Assembly (NCBI GenBank): GCA_011174825.1
Contig: DUEZ01000006.1
Span: 62,001-126,000, forward strand
Length of the DNA stretch: 64,000 nucleotides
Direction: 5' to 3'
Source of the DNA: Anaerolineae bacterium
GTDB lineage: Bacteria; Chloroflexota; Anaerolineae; Anaerolineales; E44-bin32
Under the pieces are notes generated by a model. It saw only the letters and a program-made list of their open reading frames with translations. It searched no databases and was not told where the DNA came from. Shown here piece after piece: positions 8,810 to 17,601 of this stretch; within the stretch, counting starts at the first letter, position 1, and each line of letters opens with the position of its first letter. A program made the translations under genes and the position numbers.

Positions 8810-10162
8810 TTGGAACAGAAGGAGATCGACCTCACATTGGATGAAGTCAGGACAGCCTTAGAATCAGGAAATGTCCTAGATGCAATCGCGGCTCTTATCC
8901 GCTTGCATCCAGCCGATCGAGCTGAGGCTTTTTCCGACCTTGATGATGAAGACCAAGCTACTCTTCTCCCGCGTCTTGACATCTCGACGATGGCCGATCT
9001 GTTGGAAGAGCTGGAGGACGATGAGGCTGCAGATGTGGCCGAGGTGCTGCCCACTGAACGGCTTGCTGATGTCCTCGATGAGATGGAACCGGATGAAGCT
9101 GCTGATGTGCTTGGTGATCTGCCACCTCAACGAGTGGCGGAGGCATTGGCGGAGATGGAGGATGCCAATGAGGTTATCCCGCTATTAGGCTATCCTGACG
9201 AAACCGCCGGTGGCTTGATGACAACGTCCTACATCGCTCTTCGTCCACAGACTACTGCATTACAGGCCATCAGCTTCCTCAGGGAAATAAGCCCTGAAGA
9301 AGAAACCCCCTATTACTTGAATGTGATCGATCGAAACCGACGGTTGGTTGGAGTTGTCGGTCTTCGAGAACTGGTCATCGCTGAACCAGAAAAAAGGATA
9401 GAAACTTTCATGGACCCCAATGTGGTCCATGTCAGTGCTGATACAGACCAAGAAGAAGTAGCCCGTTTAATGGTCCGCTATGATTTAGCTGCTCTTCCGG
9501 TTGTTGATCCTACCGGTGTTCTGATGGGTGTCATTACCTACGACGATCTGGTGGACGTTCTCGAAGATGAGGCCACTGAGGATATCTATCGATTAGCCAA
9601 TGTATCCGATCCAGATCTCTCGATTAATAGTTCGATTGGCTTATCCGTTCGCCGCCGGCTACCATGGCTCTATCTTAATGCGCTCACGGCATTCTTCGCA
9701 TCTTGGGTAATCTCCCAATTTGAATCGATCATCGCTCAAGTCGCTGTCCTCGCGGTATTTCTCTCCGTTGTGGCTGGTCTTGGTGGTAACTCCGCAACCC
9801 AGAGTCTAGCGATCATCGTTCGAGCAATCGCACTTGGCGAATTGGAAATGGATGGAGCATGGCGCACTATCTTGAAGGAAGCAGCCATCGGACTCCTACA
9901 AGGGACATTCGTTGGTGTCGCAGCAGGTTTTGGAGTTTATTTATGGAAGGGAAATGCAGTGATGGGGTTGGTACTTGGATTAGCGCTTCTTGGGAATATG
10001 CTCGTTGCTGGAATCTTTGGGACACTTGTCCCTGTGGGGCTTAAAGTCTTGCGCCTCGACCCTGCCTTAGCGTCCTCCGTCTTGGTTACCGCTGTAACCG
10101 ATAGTGTAGGGTTTGCCCTCTTCCTCAGCTTAGCCATGATCTTTCTGCCCCACTTGAGATAA
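8810..10162 (+). CDS. mgtE: Magnesium transporter MgtE
   Basis: MgtE is a gated Mg2+ channel of the cytoplasmic membrane. The 450-aa protein has the acidic N domain made of short helical repeats (LLEELEDDEAADV, VLDEMEPDEAADVL), a pair of CBS domains (about 135-255: TTSYIALRPQTTALQAI and FMDPNVVHVSADTD), a plug helix and about five membrane segments at the end (from about 285). This is the complete, usual architecture; the cytoplasmic domains sense Mg2+. The start is TTG 8810, preceded by AAGGGAGA. The neighbouring NIL protein and the lipid kinase 3 bases downstream make this one operon. Confidence 0.96.
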   Translation: MEQKEIDLTLDEVRTALESGNVLDAIAALIRLHPADRAEAFSDLDDEDQATLLPRLDISTMADLLEELEDDEAADVAEVLPTERLADVLDEMEPDEAADVLGDLPPQRVAEALAEMEDANEVIPLLGYPDETAGGLMTTSYIALRPQTTALQAISFLREISPEEETPYYLNVIDRNRRLVGVVGLRELVIAEPEKRIETFMDPNVVHVSADTDQEEVARLMVRYDLAALPVVDPTGVLMGVITYDDLVDVLEDEATEDIYRLANVSDPDLSINSSIGLSVRRRLPWLYLNALTAFFASWVISQFESIIAQVAVLAVFLSVVAGLGGNSATQSLAIIVRAIALGELEMDGAWRTILKEAAIGLLQGTFVGVAAGFGVYLWKGNAVMGLVLGLALLGNMLVAGIFGTLVPVGLKVLRLDPALASSVLVTAVTDSVGFALFLSLAMIFLPHLR

Positions 10163-10165
10163 AAC

Positions 10166-11056
10166 ATGACCGCTAAAGTTATTTACAATCCGTATGCAGC
10201 ACGATGGAATGCACTTCGCCGCAAACCTGAAGTTGAGCAGACACTGCAAGCTGCTGGTATCGAATACGATCTTGTTCAATCCGAAACACCAGATCAGATT
10301 GTTGATTTAGCTGAGACAGCAGCACGAGAGGGGTTCAGTCCGATCATCGCCGCCGGTGGCGATGGCACGTTCGGTGAGGTGGTTAATGGACTTCACCGCG
10401 CCGACCAAGAAGGCGTGTTGGGTCCATTAGGTATCCTGCCCTTAGGTACAGCCAACGATCTGCCTGTCAACCTGAAGATGCCCCTTGATTTGACGGAAGC
10501 CGCTCGTGCCATCGCGGGTGGTAAAACCCGCCGCATTGATTTAGGCAAGGCGAACGATTGGGTTTTTGATAACAACTCCGCAGTCGGGCTCGAGCCATTG
10601 GTCACGATTTACAACATCCAGATGGTAAGGCTTCGAGGCGTGATACGCTATCTGGTGGCTGCCTTACGTGCCATCAACCAGAAGCCAGAATGGACGATGA
10701 GTCTGGAGTGGGATGATGGACGCTACGAAGGACCTGTTAGCTTGGTCTCAGTTGGAAATTGTCCCATCACTGGGGGAATCTTCCACATGGCTCCCGGAGC
10801 GGACCCAACCGACGGATTGTTAACCTTCGTCGTTGGCTACGCATCTACCCGCCGACGAATGCTTGGCCTCTTGCCAAAGGTGGTCAGGGGAACCCACATT
10901 CATGACCCTGCTGTTCAGCAATACCACACCCGTCGTCTCGCCATTCGTTCTGCCCCCGCCACACCGCTGCAGGTTGATGGCGAACTTCGAGGCACCGACC
11001 TCACAACAATCCAGTACAAAGCCCTCCCCGCACGGTTGGATATTATCGTTCCATGA
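10166..11056 (+). CDS. Diacylglycerol kinase-family lipid kinase (YegS/DgkB-like)
   Basis: The 296-aa protein matches the soluble DAGK_cat fold: an N-terminal strand KVIYNPYA, the nucleotide-binding GGDGTFGEVVNGL (about 72-84) and LPLGTANDLP (about 93-102), and a C-terminal beta domain ending in LQVDGELRG. Such kinases phosphorylate diacylglycerol, sphingoid bases or phosphatidylglycerol at the inner membrane face. The specific lipid cannot be read from the sequence. It sits 3 bases after mgtE and overlaps the YdjC-like gene by 4 bases. Confidence 0.9.
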   Translation: MTAKVIYNPYAARWNALRRKPEVEQTLQAAGIEYDLVQSETPDQIVDLAETAAREGFSPIIAAGGDGTFGEVVNGLHRADQEGVLGPLGILPLGTANDLPVNLKMPLDLTEAARAIAGGKTRRIDLGKANDWVFDNNSAVGLEPLVTIYNIQMVRLRGVIRYLVAALRAINQKPEWTMSLEWDDGRYEGPVSLVSVGNCPITGGIFHMAPGADPTDGLLTFVVGYASTRRRMLGLLPKVVRGTHIHDPAVQQYHTRRLAIRSAPATPLQVDGELRGTDLTTIQYKALPARLDIIVP

Positions 11057-11907
11057 CCAAAACGCTGATCATCAATGCGGATGACTATGGTCGATCACCG
11101 GGTGTATCAGCTGGTATCCGAGAAGCTCACCTCTCAGGTGTCGTCACCACCACAACCGTAATGACAAATCTACCCGGAGCAATTGAAGAGGTTGGAAGAG
11201 CTCGAGACGAATGTCCAACTCTTGGTCTAGGCGTTCACCTGAATCTCTCCACCGGTCCTCCCTGCGCCCCCGCTGAGGAGGTCCAATCTTTGCTTGATTC
11301 GAAGGATCGATTCTTGGACCGAGATACGATTCTGGCAGCTCCAGATCGTGTTGAGACCGTTCAAGTAGAAATGGAGTTTCGAGCACAAATTGAAGCCTTC
11401 CTTTCGACAGGCGCCTCACTCGACCATCTCGACAGCCACAACCACATCGTCGCATTGAACCTAGAGTTGTGGGAAATCTATATCATGTTAGCTGAAGAGT
11501 ATGGATGCGGTGTTCGCCCATCGTTCCCATCAGATGTTCCAGGTGAACTTCTTATCGCTATATATCCGCCAAATGCACTCACTTTCGCATCACAAGGCGC
11601 AATGGATCGGTTAAACTCATCCGAGGTCTGTTATCCTGATCATTTTCTTGCTAGCTTCTTCGGACCTGGTGCTACATTGGACAACTTGTTGTATCGTATT
11701 AACAACCTAGAACCTGGTGTTAGTGAACTGATGTGCCATCCAGGCCAAGTGGATGATACGTTACGAACTGAAAGCGGCTATGTTCGAGAGCGTGAAGAAG
11801 AACTCTCGATCCTAACCCACCATAGTGTTCTCAAAGCAGTTGAACAATCTAATATTCGCCTAGCTACGTATAGGGATGCATGGAACCCCCAAGCCAGAAA
11901 CTCGTAA
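11053..11907 (+). CDS. YdjC/ChbG-family carbohydrate deacetylase
   Basis: This family removes the acetyl group from N-acetylated sugars such as chitobiose. The 284-aa protein begins with the metal-binding INADDYGRSPGVS (Asp-Asp pair), then GLGVHLNLS, LDHLDSHNH (His ligands) and ELMCHPGQ near the C-terminus, all typical. There is no signal peptide, so it should be cytoplasmic. It lies in an operon with a lipid kinase and a methyltransferase, so a role on a sugar-lipid intermediate is possible, but this is inferred from neighbours only. Confidence 0.9.
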   Translation: MTKTLIINADDYGRSPGVSAGIREAHLSGVVTTTTVMTNLPGAIEEVGRARDECPTLGLGVHLNLSTGPPCAPAEEVQSLLDSKDRFLDRDTILAAPDRVETVQVEMEFRAQIEAFLSTGASLDHLDSHNHIVALNLELWEIYIMLAEEYGCGVRPSFPSDVPGELLIAIYPPNALTFASQGAMDRLNSSEVCYPDHFLASFFGPGATLDNLLYRINNLEPGVSELMCHPGQVDDTLRTESGYVREREEELSILTHHSVLKAVEQSNIRLATYRDAWNPQARNS

Positions 11908-12539
11908 GAGCAGCATTGCGTTTTTTCTTTGAAAAGCTTTACACAACCTTTGCATGGACTTACGATCTTGTCGCTTGGATATCTTCTATGGGTCAGTGGC
12001 GAGATTGGCAATCAGCTGCGTTAGAGGACCTGCCAGAAGGCGACATTCTTGAAATTGGTCATGGCACGGGTTACCTCGTCTTTAAGTTGATGCAATCGGA
12101 TCGTAAAGTCTTTGGAATCGACCCCTCGAGACAGATGACAAGAACAGCTAAAAAACGTTTACAGCGCAGTGGCTATCACCCCCTCATCATCCAATCAAAG
12201 GCTCAACGATTACCTCTCCCTCATGGACGTTTCTCGGCCATCTTATGCACCTTTCCCAGTGCTTACATCTTTGATCCCGCCACCCTAAGTGAGGCACATC
12301 GAGTGCTACAATCAGAAGGCATGTTCGTTATCGTCGGGTCTGTAAGGATAACGGGTAGAGGTCTTCACGATCGATTTGCAGCTTGGCTTTATAGGGTTAC
12401 AGGCCAAACGGGTGGATTTAAAAGAGGTTGGGACCAGCCTTTCCTAGATCATGGTTTTACAGCGCATTTGGAGGAAGTAACTCAGCAGCGTGCCATCGTA
12501 TTCAGGGTTATCGCGAGAAAAGAGCCGAAGATAAACTAG
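11880..12539 (+). CDS. Class I SAM-dependent methyltransferase
   Basis: The 219-aa protein has the SAM-binding motif I ILEIGHGTGYLV (about 55-66), the acidic end of strand 2 (VFGIDPSRQM) and LPLPHGRFSAILCTFP, as in UbiE-like enzymes. A start at ATG 11880 overlaps the deacetylase gene by 28 bases and is preceded by TAGGG. The acceptor molecule cannot be deduced. It is the last gene of the mgtE operon, followed by a 150-bp gap. Confidence 0.85.
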   Translation: MEPPSQKLVRAALRFFFEKLYTTFAWTYDLVAWISSMGQWRDWQSAALEDLPEGDILEIGHGTGYLVFKLMQSDRKVFGIDPSRQMTRTAKKRLQRSGYHPLIIQSKAQRLPLPHGRFSAILCTFPSAYIFDPATLSEAHRVLQSEGMFVIVGSVRITGRGLHDRFAAWLYRVTGQTGGFKRGWDQPFLDHGFTAHLEEVTQQRAIVFRVIARKEPKIN

Positions 12540-12692
12540 TTTGCACCATGCGTAACAGAGGCTTAGAATGGATGAGCCTTAAGCCTAAAGGTTCGCCATA
12601 ACGTCTAGTGTCTGCAGCTGTGTTGGATGGGTGCGAAAGAAAACGGAACTTAAGTAAATCTCAAGGATCTCTGTAGCAGTATTCTGGAGGGG

Positions 12693-13475
12693 ATGGTGAA
12701 ACAAACCAAATCGGGCGATCTGGTGATGATTGTGTCCCATGATCAAAAACGATACTTTATTCACTTGGAATCCGGGGGTGAACTTCAGACGCACCGCGGG
12801 GTGATGCAACATGACGATTTAATTGGCATCCCTTGGGGCTCAGAGATTCAAAGTCATCTAGGAATCAACCATTACCTCGTCGAACCGTCATTGCGGGATA
12901 TATTGCTCCACACAAAACGACGCTCACAAATCATCTTTCCAAAGGATATTGGTTATATTCTCCTCCGCCTCTCCGCTGGACCAGGTCAGACGATCCTCGA
13001 AGCTGGAACGGGGTCTGGAGCACTTGCCACTGCTTTCGCTTGGATCGTCGGTCCTGAAGGGAAAGTGATATCGTATGACAAAAGGGCGGACCTTCAAGAG
13101 CTAGCCCGCCAGAACCTACAACGTGTGGGGTTGGAGGGACGTGTTGAATTCCGAACGCGAGATATCTCTGAAGGATTTGATGAAAAAGATGTCGAGGCGC
13201 TCTTCTTAGACTTACCTTCTCCGCATTTATTTCTTTCTCAGGTTCAATCTACATTAAGTAATAACGGCAGATTTGGGGCCATCCTGCCTACTACCAATCA
13301 AGTGAGCGCTTTACTCGAAGCTCTTTCCCGTCATGATTTTGATCTCATCGATGTATGTGAAATTTATATCCGCTTTTATAAACCCGTCGCGGATCGATTG
13401 CGACCAACCGATCGAATGGTCGCCCATACAGGATATCTAATCTTCGCCAGACCGGTTATTCCTATGGCTGTTTAA
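12693..13475 (+). CDS. trmI: tRNA (adenine-58-N1)-methyltransferase TrmI
   Basis: TrmI methylates A58 in the T loop of tRNAs. The 260-aa protein has the N-terminal beta domain, then IIFPKDIGYILLRLSAGPGQ and the SAM site LEAGTGSGALATAFAWIVGP (about 105-124), with YDKR as the acidic loop, and the late LPTTNQVSALLEAL motif typical of the family. Length is usual. ATG 12693 is preceded by CTGGAGGGG at short spacing; GTG 12696 is an alternative. It stands alone, with a small hairpin over its stop codon. Confidence 0.93.
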   Translation: MVKQTKSGDLVMIVSHDQKRYFIHLESGGELQTHRGVMQHDDLIGIPWGSEIQSHLGINHYLVEPSLRDILLHTKRRSQIIFPKDIGYILLRLSAGPGQTILEAGTGSGALATAFAWIVGPEGKVISYDKRADLQELARQNLQRVGLEGRVEFRTRDISEGFDEKDVEALFLDLPSPHLFLSQVQSTLSNNGRFGAILPTTNQVSALLEALSRHDFDLIDVCEIYIRFYKPVADRLRPTDRMVAHTGYLIFARPVIPMAV

Positions 13476-13484
13476 CCAAACAGC
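13467..13484 (+). terminator. Weak hairpin at the trmI stop
   Basis: GCTGTTT (13467-13473), loop AACC, AAACAGC (13478-13484). The stem is 7 bp and no T tract follows, so termination activity is doubtful. Confidence 0.35.
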
Positions 13485-13570
13485 AGCCAAAATGTCAATG
13501 CGTAGAATTCCACCTAAGAATAATGACTGAGTTTGCGGACATCCCTTTTAGATTAACCAAAGGACAATGA

Positions 13571-14161
13571 ATGATGCCTATCTTTCGCAGACTAAGACGC
13601 AGACGGCCTTTCCCTACAGATCGAAGGTACCCAAGAGATCTCCCACCAGCTGCCCGTGAGGCACTGCGTCAACTGAAACAGGCTCACGAGTTAATGGAAC
13701 AAAACCAGCCTTCTAAAGCTGCTGCCATCTTTGATAAATTAGCCGAGCAGGGGTCAAAACGAGAAGCCCCACGTGCTCCTCAGTTATATCTTCAAGCCGG
13801 TCGAGCTTGGATCAAAGCAGGTGATATAGAACGCGGTGTGCAACGATTGAACACAGGTCTGGATTTGATGGTGCGGATGAAGCAACTTCGACGCCTACCA
13901 GTGGTCAGTCAGCGCATCCTAACTGAACTCAAGGAGCACGGTCTCACTGACCAGGCAGTGACCTTTGAGGCGAAAATAAAGAATCTGCTCGCTACATATG
14001 GATTATCATTAGCATCCGCTTCTACCCCCACCGAGAAACCTCAATTGCCAGCGAAGTGTTCATATTGTGGCGGAAACGTCCTGCCGGATGAAGTGGAGTG
14101 GTTCGATAATCAACAAGCGAGTTGCACCTATTGCGGTAGCATTCTCGAAGCTAAAACCTAG
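13571..14161 (+). CDS. TPR-like protein with C-terminal zinc ribbon, unknown function
   Basis: This 196-aa protein is not assigned to a named family. A basic start (FRRLRRRRPFP) is followed by helical repeats resembling TPRs (about 25-135: QAHELMEQNQPSKAAAIFDKLAEQ and LYLQAGRAWIKAGDIERGV). The C-terminus holds two Cys pairs, CSYCGG and CTYCGS, about 20 residues apart, a short zinc ribbon. It lies 9 bases before a Nudix hydrolase gene. The combination suggests a protein-protein adaptor. Confidence 0.7.
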   Translation: MMPIFRRLRRRRPFPTDRRYPRDLPPAAREALRQLKQAHELMEQNQPSKAAAIFDKLAEQGSKREAPRAPQLYLQAGRAWIKAGDIERGVQRLNTGLDLMVRMKQLRRLPVVSQRILTELKEHGLTDQAVTFEAKIKNLLATYGLSLASASTPTEKPQLPAKCSYCGGNVLPDEVEWFDNQQASCTYCGSILEAKT

Positions 14162-14170
14162 ACCATTCAG

Positions 14171-14740
14171 ATGCCAGAATTGCCAGACATTTTACGTAAG
14201 CAATTATCACCAGTGCCATCGCACATCAATTCTGAATCCTCCGCCCGTCCTGCAGCGGTATTGGTACCGATCTTCAACAAAGGGGGGATTTGGCACGTGC
14301 TCTATACACGACGGACTGAATCGGTTGAGGATCACCAAGGCCAGGTTTCATTTCCTGGAGGGGTAATCGAAACCAAAGACGAGGGTCCGTTGCAGGCAGC
14401 TTTACGTGAGACTGAAGAGGAAATCGGGATACAGTCAGAAGATGTCCACGTTCTTGGGGCATTGAAGCCAATGCCGACCGTCACGAATTTCATCGTCGTC
14501 CCTATAGTAGGCACGATCCCTTGGCCATATCAATTCAATCTCAACGAAGAAGAGGTCGCCTTGATCTTCAGCGTCCCATTGGATTGGCTGGCAAACCCGG
14601 ATAATCTCGAGATTAAAGAATGGAAACCAGAGGGTCCTTGGCCAAGTGTACCTGTCCATTTCTTTCGACCTTATGAGGGTGAAGTCATCTGGGGGGCCAC
14701 GGCTCGAATTACCGTTCACTTACTCGAAGTGTTGCGGTAG
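14171..14740 (+). CDS. Nudix hydrolase, CoA pyrophosphatase-like
   Basis: The 189-aa protein has the Nudix box FPGGVIETKDEGPLQAAL followed by RETEEEIGI (about 59-85), with one residue more before RE than the standard box, as seen in CoA pyrophosphatases (NudL type). It also has the upstream AAVLVPIF and YTRRTESVEDHQGQVSFPGG stretch typical of that subgroup. It probably cleaves CoA or a related nucleoside diphosphate derivative to phosphopantetheine and 3',5'-ADP. The substrate is an inference from the motif. It converges with rplY across a strong hairpin. Confidence 0.85.
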   Translation: MPELPDILRKQLSPVPSHINSESSARPAAVLVPIFNKGGIWHVLYTRRTESVEDHQGQVSFPGGVIETKDEGPLQAALRETEEEIGIQSEDVHVLGALKPMPTVTNFIVVPIVGTIPWPYQFNLNEEEVALIFSVPLDWLANPDNLEIKEWKPEGPWPSVPVHFFRPYEGEVIWGATARITVHLLEVLR

Positions 14741-14816
14741 CCGTATGAGTTGACATCATCGGAAGGATAAGCGCTAAGGTACTTACGATCATTCCTGGGC
14801 GTGGAAGGTATCAACA

Positions 14817-14849
14817 AGCATCCCGCGAGCTTGAAGCTCGCGGGATGCT
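14817..14849. terminator. Bidirectional hairpin between Nudix and L25 genes
   Basis: A perfect 16-bp dyad: AGCATCCCGCGAGCTT (14817-14832), one base, then its complement (14834-14849). It sits between convergent genes and probably ends transcription from both sides. T-rich sequence (TATTGATCATTATTCTT) follows on the plus strand. Confidence 0.7.
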
Positions 14850-14906
14850 GTATTGATCATTATTCTTCGAATACAAACATAATCTGGCGGTAGAAAATAT
14901 CCGATT

Positions 14907-15581
14907 TTATTCTTCTTCTGCTTTTTCCCCTTCTCCAACCTCTTCCTTCCTTCCGCGTTCGACAAGTTCGGGTTCCAATTCCGTTGGAATAAGTTCTTCG
15001 ATCTCTTCCTCTTCTTCGATTTCCTCTTCCATCTGGTACATCACGCGTACAAGAACCTCATCAGGGCTGGTTAAAACCTCCACTCCCTCACTGAAAAACA
15101 GATCTCCAACTACAATGGTGTCTTCAATTTCAACCAAGGGCTTAAGGTCGACCGTAATGCGATCCGGCAAATCTGATGGCAAAGCCTCAATTTCGATTTC
15201 TGTCAGTTCTGTGACCAGCACGCCGCCTTTTTCGCTGACAGCAGGAGCTTCACCGACAAGATCTACTGGAACTTCGGTACGAATGGTGACATCCATGGCT
15301 ACCTTTAAGAAATCGACATGCATCATATCTCTGCGTATCACATCGCGTTGGACATCGCGCACCAATACCTGATGTTGATCCTTATCGACGGAGAGAGACA
15401 CCAATGTAGAACCACTAACACCTGAAAGAACTTTGCTCGCCTCCCTCGCATCGAGCTCGATCGGCAGCGGTTCCATCCCAACCCCGTAAAGCACTGCTGG
15501 TAAGCGACCCTGCCGACGCAGAGCCTTGACTTTCTTACCAATGACCTCTCTTTTTTCCGCGTTTAACTTGTATTCGCTCAT
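14907..15581 (-). CDS. rplY: 50S ribosomal protein L25 (Ctc form)
   Basis: L25 binds 5S rRNA. The 224-aa protein has the N-terminal L25 beta-barrel (EKREVIGKKVKALRRQGRLPAVLYG) and the C-terminal TL5/Ctc domain (MDVTIRTEVPVDLVGEAPAV, ALPSDLPDRITVDLKPL), then a strongly acidic tail of Glu runs. This is the long form common outside enteric bacteria. Two adjacent ATGs exist; the second (15581) has better spacing to AAGGAGGG. It is the second gene after the beta-solenoid-like membrane protein on the minus strand, 77 bases away. Confidence 0.95.
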   Translation of the reverse strand: MSEYKLNAEKREVIGKKVKALRRQGRLPAVLYGVGMEPLPIELDAREASKVLSGVSGSTLVSLSVDKDQHQVLVRDVQRDVIRRDMMHVDFLKVAMDVTIRTEVPVDLVGEAPAVSEKGGVLVTELTEIEIEALPSDLPDRITVDLKPLVEIEDTIVVGDLFFSEGVEVLTSPDEVLVRVMYQMEEEIEEEEEIEELIPTELEPELVERGRKEEVGEGEKAEEE

Positions 15582-15661
15582 CATTTCCCTCCTTGGAAAC
15601 GCCTCTCACCCACCCTGGGTTACCCTCGTTCCTTGAGGCTCATCAAGCATCCTCTATCAAT

Positions 15662-16147
15662 TTATCGACGCCGGGCAAGCAACCTGAAGACCATAAAAAC
15701 CAATCCGATACCTATTCCCGACACCAGACCAGCAAGCAGGGCATCTCGAGTGTCCAGCATCGTTTCAACGGGTCCATTAACCTCACTGGCGAGTAAAACG
15801 ATCGAGCTACTATTCTCCATATTCACCGTTCGAGCAATCGTAAATCCGGCTCGAGAATCTTTCATCTCAAGGTTATCAGCAATTACCGCTCCTGTGCTGC
15901 TGCTATCGAGTGAAACTTCATCTCCTCGAGTCACAATTGCAGCCCCGCTCTTCAGCTCGATCTTTTCTCCATGGATCACCAACGCTCCCCCTACGTCCAA
16001 CTCCACTTCAGAGGCTAAGATCCGGTTGGCACCACCTTGAGAGACATGTACTTTTTCTGCCTCGATCGTATCGACCAACCCACCCCGCAGATCAACAACT
16101 TCAGCTTTCATCTCATCTTCTGACTGGTTCGTAAATGTCTCCGCCAT
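15662..16147 (-). CDS. Beta-solenoid-like repeat protein with C-terminal membrane anchor
   Basis: The 161-aa protein is not recognised. After a short acidic start it consists of about seven imperfect repeats of 14-17 residues, for example ILASEVELDVGGALV, IHGEKIELKSGAAIV, TRGDEVSLDSSSTGAV, IADNLEMKDSRAGFT. Alternating hydrophobic residues with a Gly/Ser turn suggest a beta-solenoid, somewhat like bactofilins. A membrane helix (ALLAGLVSGIGIGLVFMVFRLLARRR) with a basic end closes the protein, so the repeats are tail-anchored. ATG 16147 follows AAGAGGA; the frame extends five codons further to 16162. It precedes rplY. Confidence 0.7.
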   Translation of the reverse strand: MAETFTNQSEDEMKAEVVDLRGGLVDTIEAEKVHVSQGGANRILASEVELDVGGALVIHGEKIELKSGAAIVTRGDEVSLDSSSTGAVIADNLEMKDSRAGFTIARTVNMENSSSIVLLASEVNGPVETMLDTRDALLAGLVSGIGIGLVFMVFRLLARRR

Positions 16148-16257
16148 CTTATCCTCTTTCACACAGAAAAATAGGGCCGCCTCCCCACGTCGTAGGGGAC
16201 GCCCCGACGGTGTGTTTACGAATTCTACCGAGTGTTGCTACTTACGTCAATCTCGCG

Positions 16258-16286
16258 TTGACCCACTTTCTCCGCCATGTTAAACT
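16258..16286 (+). promoter_or_regulatory. Promoter for the anchored secreted protein-pth-mfd run
   Basis: A -35 TTGACC (16258-16263), 17-bp spacer, -10 TAAACT (16281-16286). The predicted start near 16293 excludes the TTG codon at 16293 as the translation start and fits ATG 16326. Confidence 0.65.
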
Positions 16287-16325
16287 AATCTATTGCCTAC
16301 TGTTCAACACGGAGAACCCATCATC

Positions 16326-17009
16326 ATGCTAGCGGTTTCTCGATTCACATTACTCATGTTGATCATCATCATCCCATTCATGTTCCCTCTGCAGGCGGAC
16401 GCCCAAGCACCTGGTTATGCGGATATCACGCATCCGGTTGCGGGTGAGGCGATTTTCGGCTTAATCACGATAGAAGGATCTGCAGATCACCCATCCTTTG
16501 TGTCCTATGAACTTTCTTTTGCCTATCAGCCAAATCCGGAAGATACATGGTTCCCGATCATGCAATCCATCCAAACCCCCGTCAGTGAAGGAAGGTTGGG
16601 AATTTGGGATACGACAGGAATCACGGATGGAACTTACCAACTTCGTTTGAGGGTTTGGCTCAAAAATGGAAATGCATTGGAAGCGTTCGTCCCAGACCTT
16701 CGTGTGCGAAATACCATACCAACAGAAACGCCTACCACAGTCATGCAAGTTGCGATTCCAAGTCCCTCCCTAATCCCGCTGACACAAACACCACGACCAA
16801 CGCCGATCCCTCCCTCCTTTAGTGATGGACGGGCCCATGTAGGTCGTATATTCGTTACAGGAGCTATTCTTGGTGGAGCAGGTTTATTGCTTATGGGTGG
16901 ATATTTATTTGTTCGGAGATCAATGAGTCTGCGATGGGCAAAATTACGCATGCGACGAATTCACTGGCGGTCTGAACGGGAACGAGGTGGACGAAGGCGG
17001 GACCAGTGA
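16326..17009 (+). CDS. Secreted, membrane-anchored protein of unknown function
   Basis: The 227-aa protein starts with a signal peptide (LLMLIIIIPFMFPLQADAQA) and has one extracytoplasmic domain (about 30-130, with DITHPVAGEAIFGLITIEGS and GTYQLRLRVWLKNGN) resembling an Ig-like or 'bacterial Ig' beta-sandwich. A Thr/Pro-rich linker (TQTPRPTPIPP) leads to a C-terminal membrane helix (FVTGAILGGAGLLLMGGYLFV) and a very basic cytoplasmic end. ATG 16326 is chosen because of GGAGA upstream and the promoter position. Its end overlaps pth by 4 bases from GTG 17006. Function is unknown. Confidence 0.72.
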   Translation: MLAVSRFTLLMLIIIIPFMFPLQADAQAPGYADITHPVAGEAIFGLITIEGSADHPSFVSYELSFAYQPNPEDTWFPIMQSIQTPVSEGRLGIWDTTGITDGTYQLRLRVWLKNGNALEAFVPDLRVRNTIPTETPTTVMQVAIPSPSLIPLTQTPRPTPIPPSFSDGRAHVGRIFVTGAILGGAGLLLMGGYLFVRRSMSLRWAKLRMRRIHWRSERERGGRRRDQ

Positions 17010-17599
17010 TGATTGAAACCCAAACAACGACCTACCTCATCGTTGGTCTTGGAAATCCAGGGAAAGCATATCGACATACGAGGCATAACGCGGGCTTCAT
17101 GCTGCTCGATCTTATCGCAGAGGATCTCAACCTTACCTTCTCGCGCCAGCAGGCACATGCGCTCTTCACGGATGGACTCTTCGAGGGAAACAAAGTTATC
17201 CTTGCTAAACCACAAACCTATATGAACGCCTCAGGCCGTTCCGTTGGCCTTTTAGCCCATTTTTACCGCATCGTTCCCTCTAATTTACTTGTCATTGTAG
17301 ATGATATCGATCTGCCATTGGGATCCATCAAATTGTTGCCAGCTGGCGGTTCCGCAGGTCACAATGGAATGCGATCAATCATCAATCATTTGGGAACACA
17401 GGAATTCCCGCGCCTGAGAATTGGTATTGGCCGTCCCCCGGGTCGGATGGAAGCGGCGGATTATGTTCTATTGGATTTCAAGCCAGGTGAACTTCCCGTG
17501 CTGGAAGACACCTTAAACCGAGCCCATCACTGCCTTCGCCTGTTCCTTCAGGAGGGTATTCTGGCAGCGATGAATTCCTGCAATGCGCCAATTACATAA
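17006..17599 (+). CDS. pth: Peptidyl-tRNA hydrolase
   Basis: Pth releases tRNA from peptidyl-tRNAs dropped by the ribosome. The 197-aa protein has GLGNPGKAYRHTRHNAGFM with the catalytic His, KPQTYMNASGRSVG, VIVDDIDLPLG, and GSAGHNGMRSI, all diagnostic. GTG 17006 is listed; ATG 17009 is equally possible. It overlaps the previous gene and is followed 2 bases later by mfd, an arrangement common in many bacteria. Confidence 0.96.
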   Translation: MMIETQTTTYLIVGLGNPGKAYRHTRHNAGFMLLDLIAEDLNLTFSRQQAHALFTDGLFEGNKVILAKPQTYMNASGRSVGLLAHFYRIVPSNLLVIVDDIDLPLGSIKLLPAGGSAGHNGMRSIINHLGTQEFPRLRIGIGRPPGRMEAADYVLLDFKPGELPVLEDTLNRAHHCLRLFLQEGILAAMNSCNAPIT

Positions 17600-17601
17600 C
17601 G

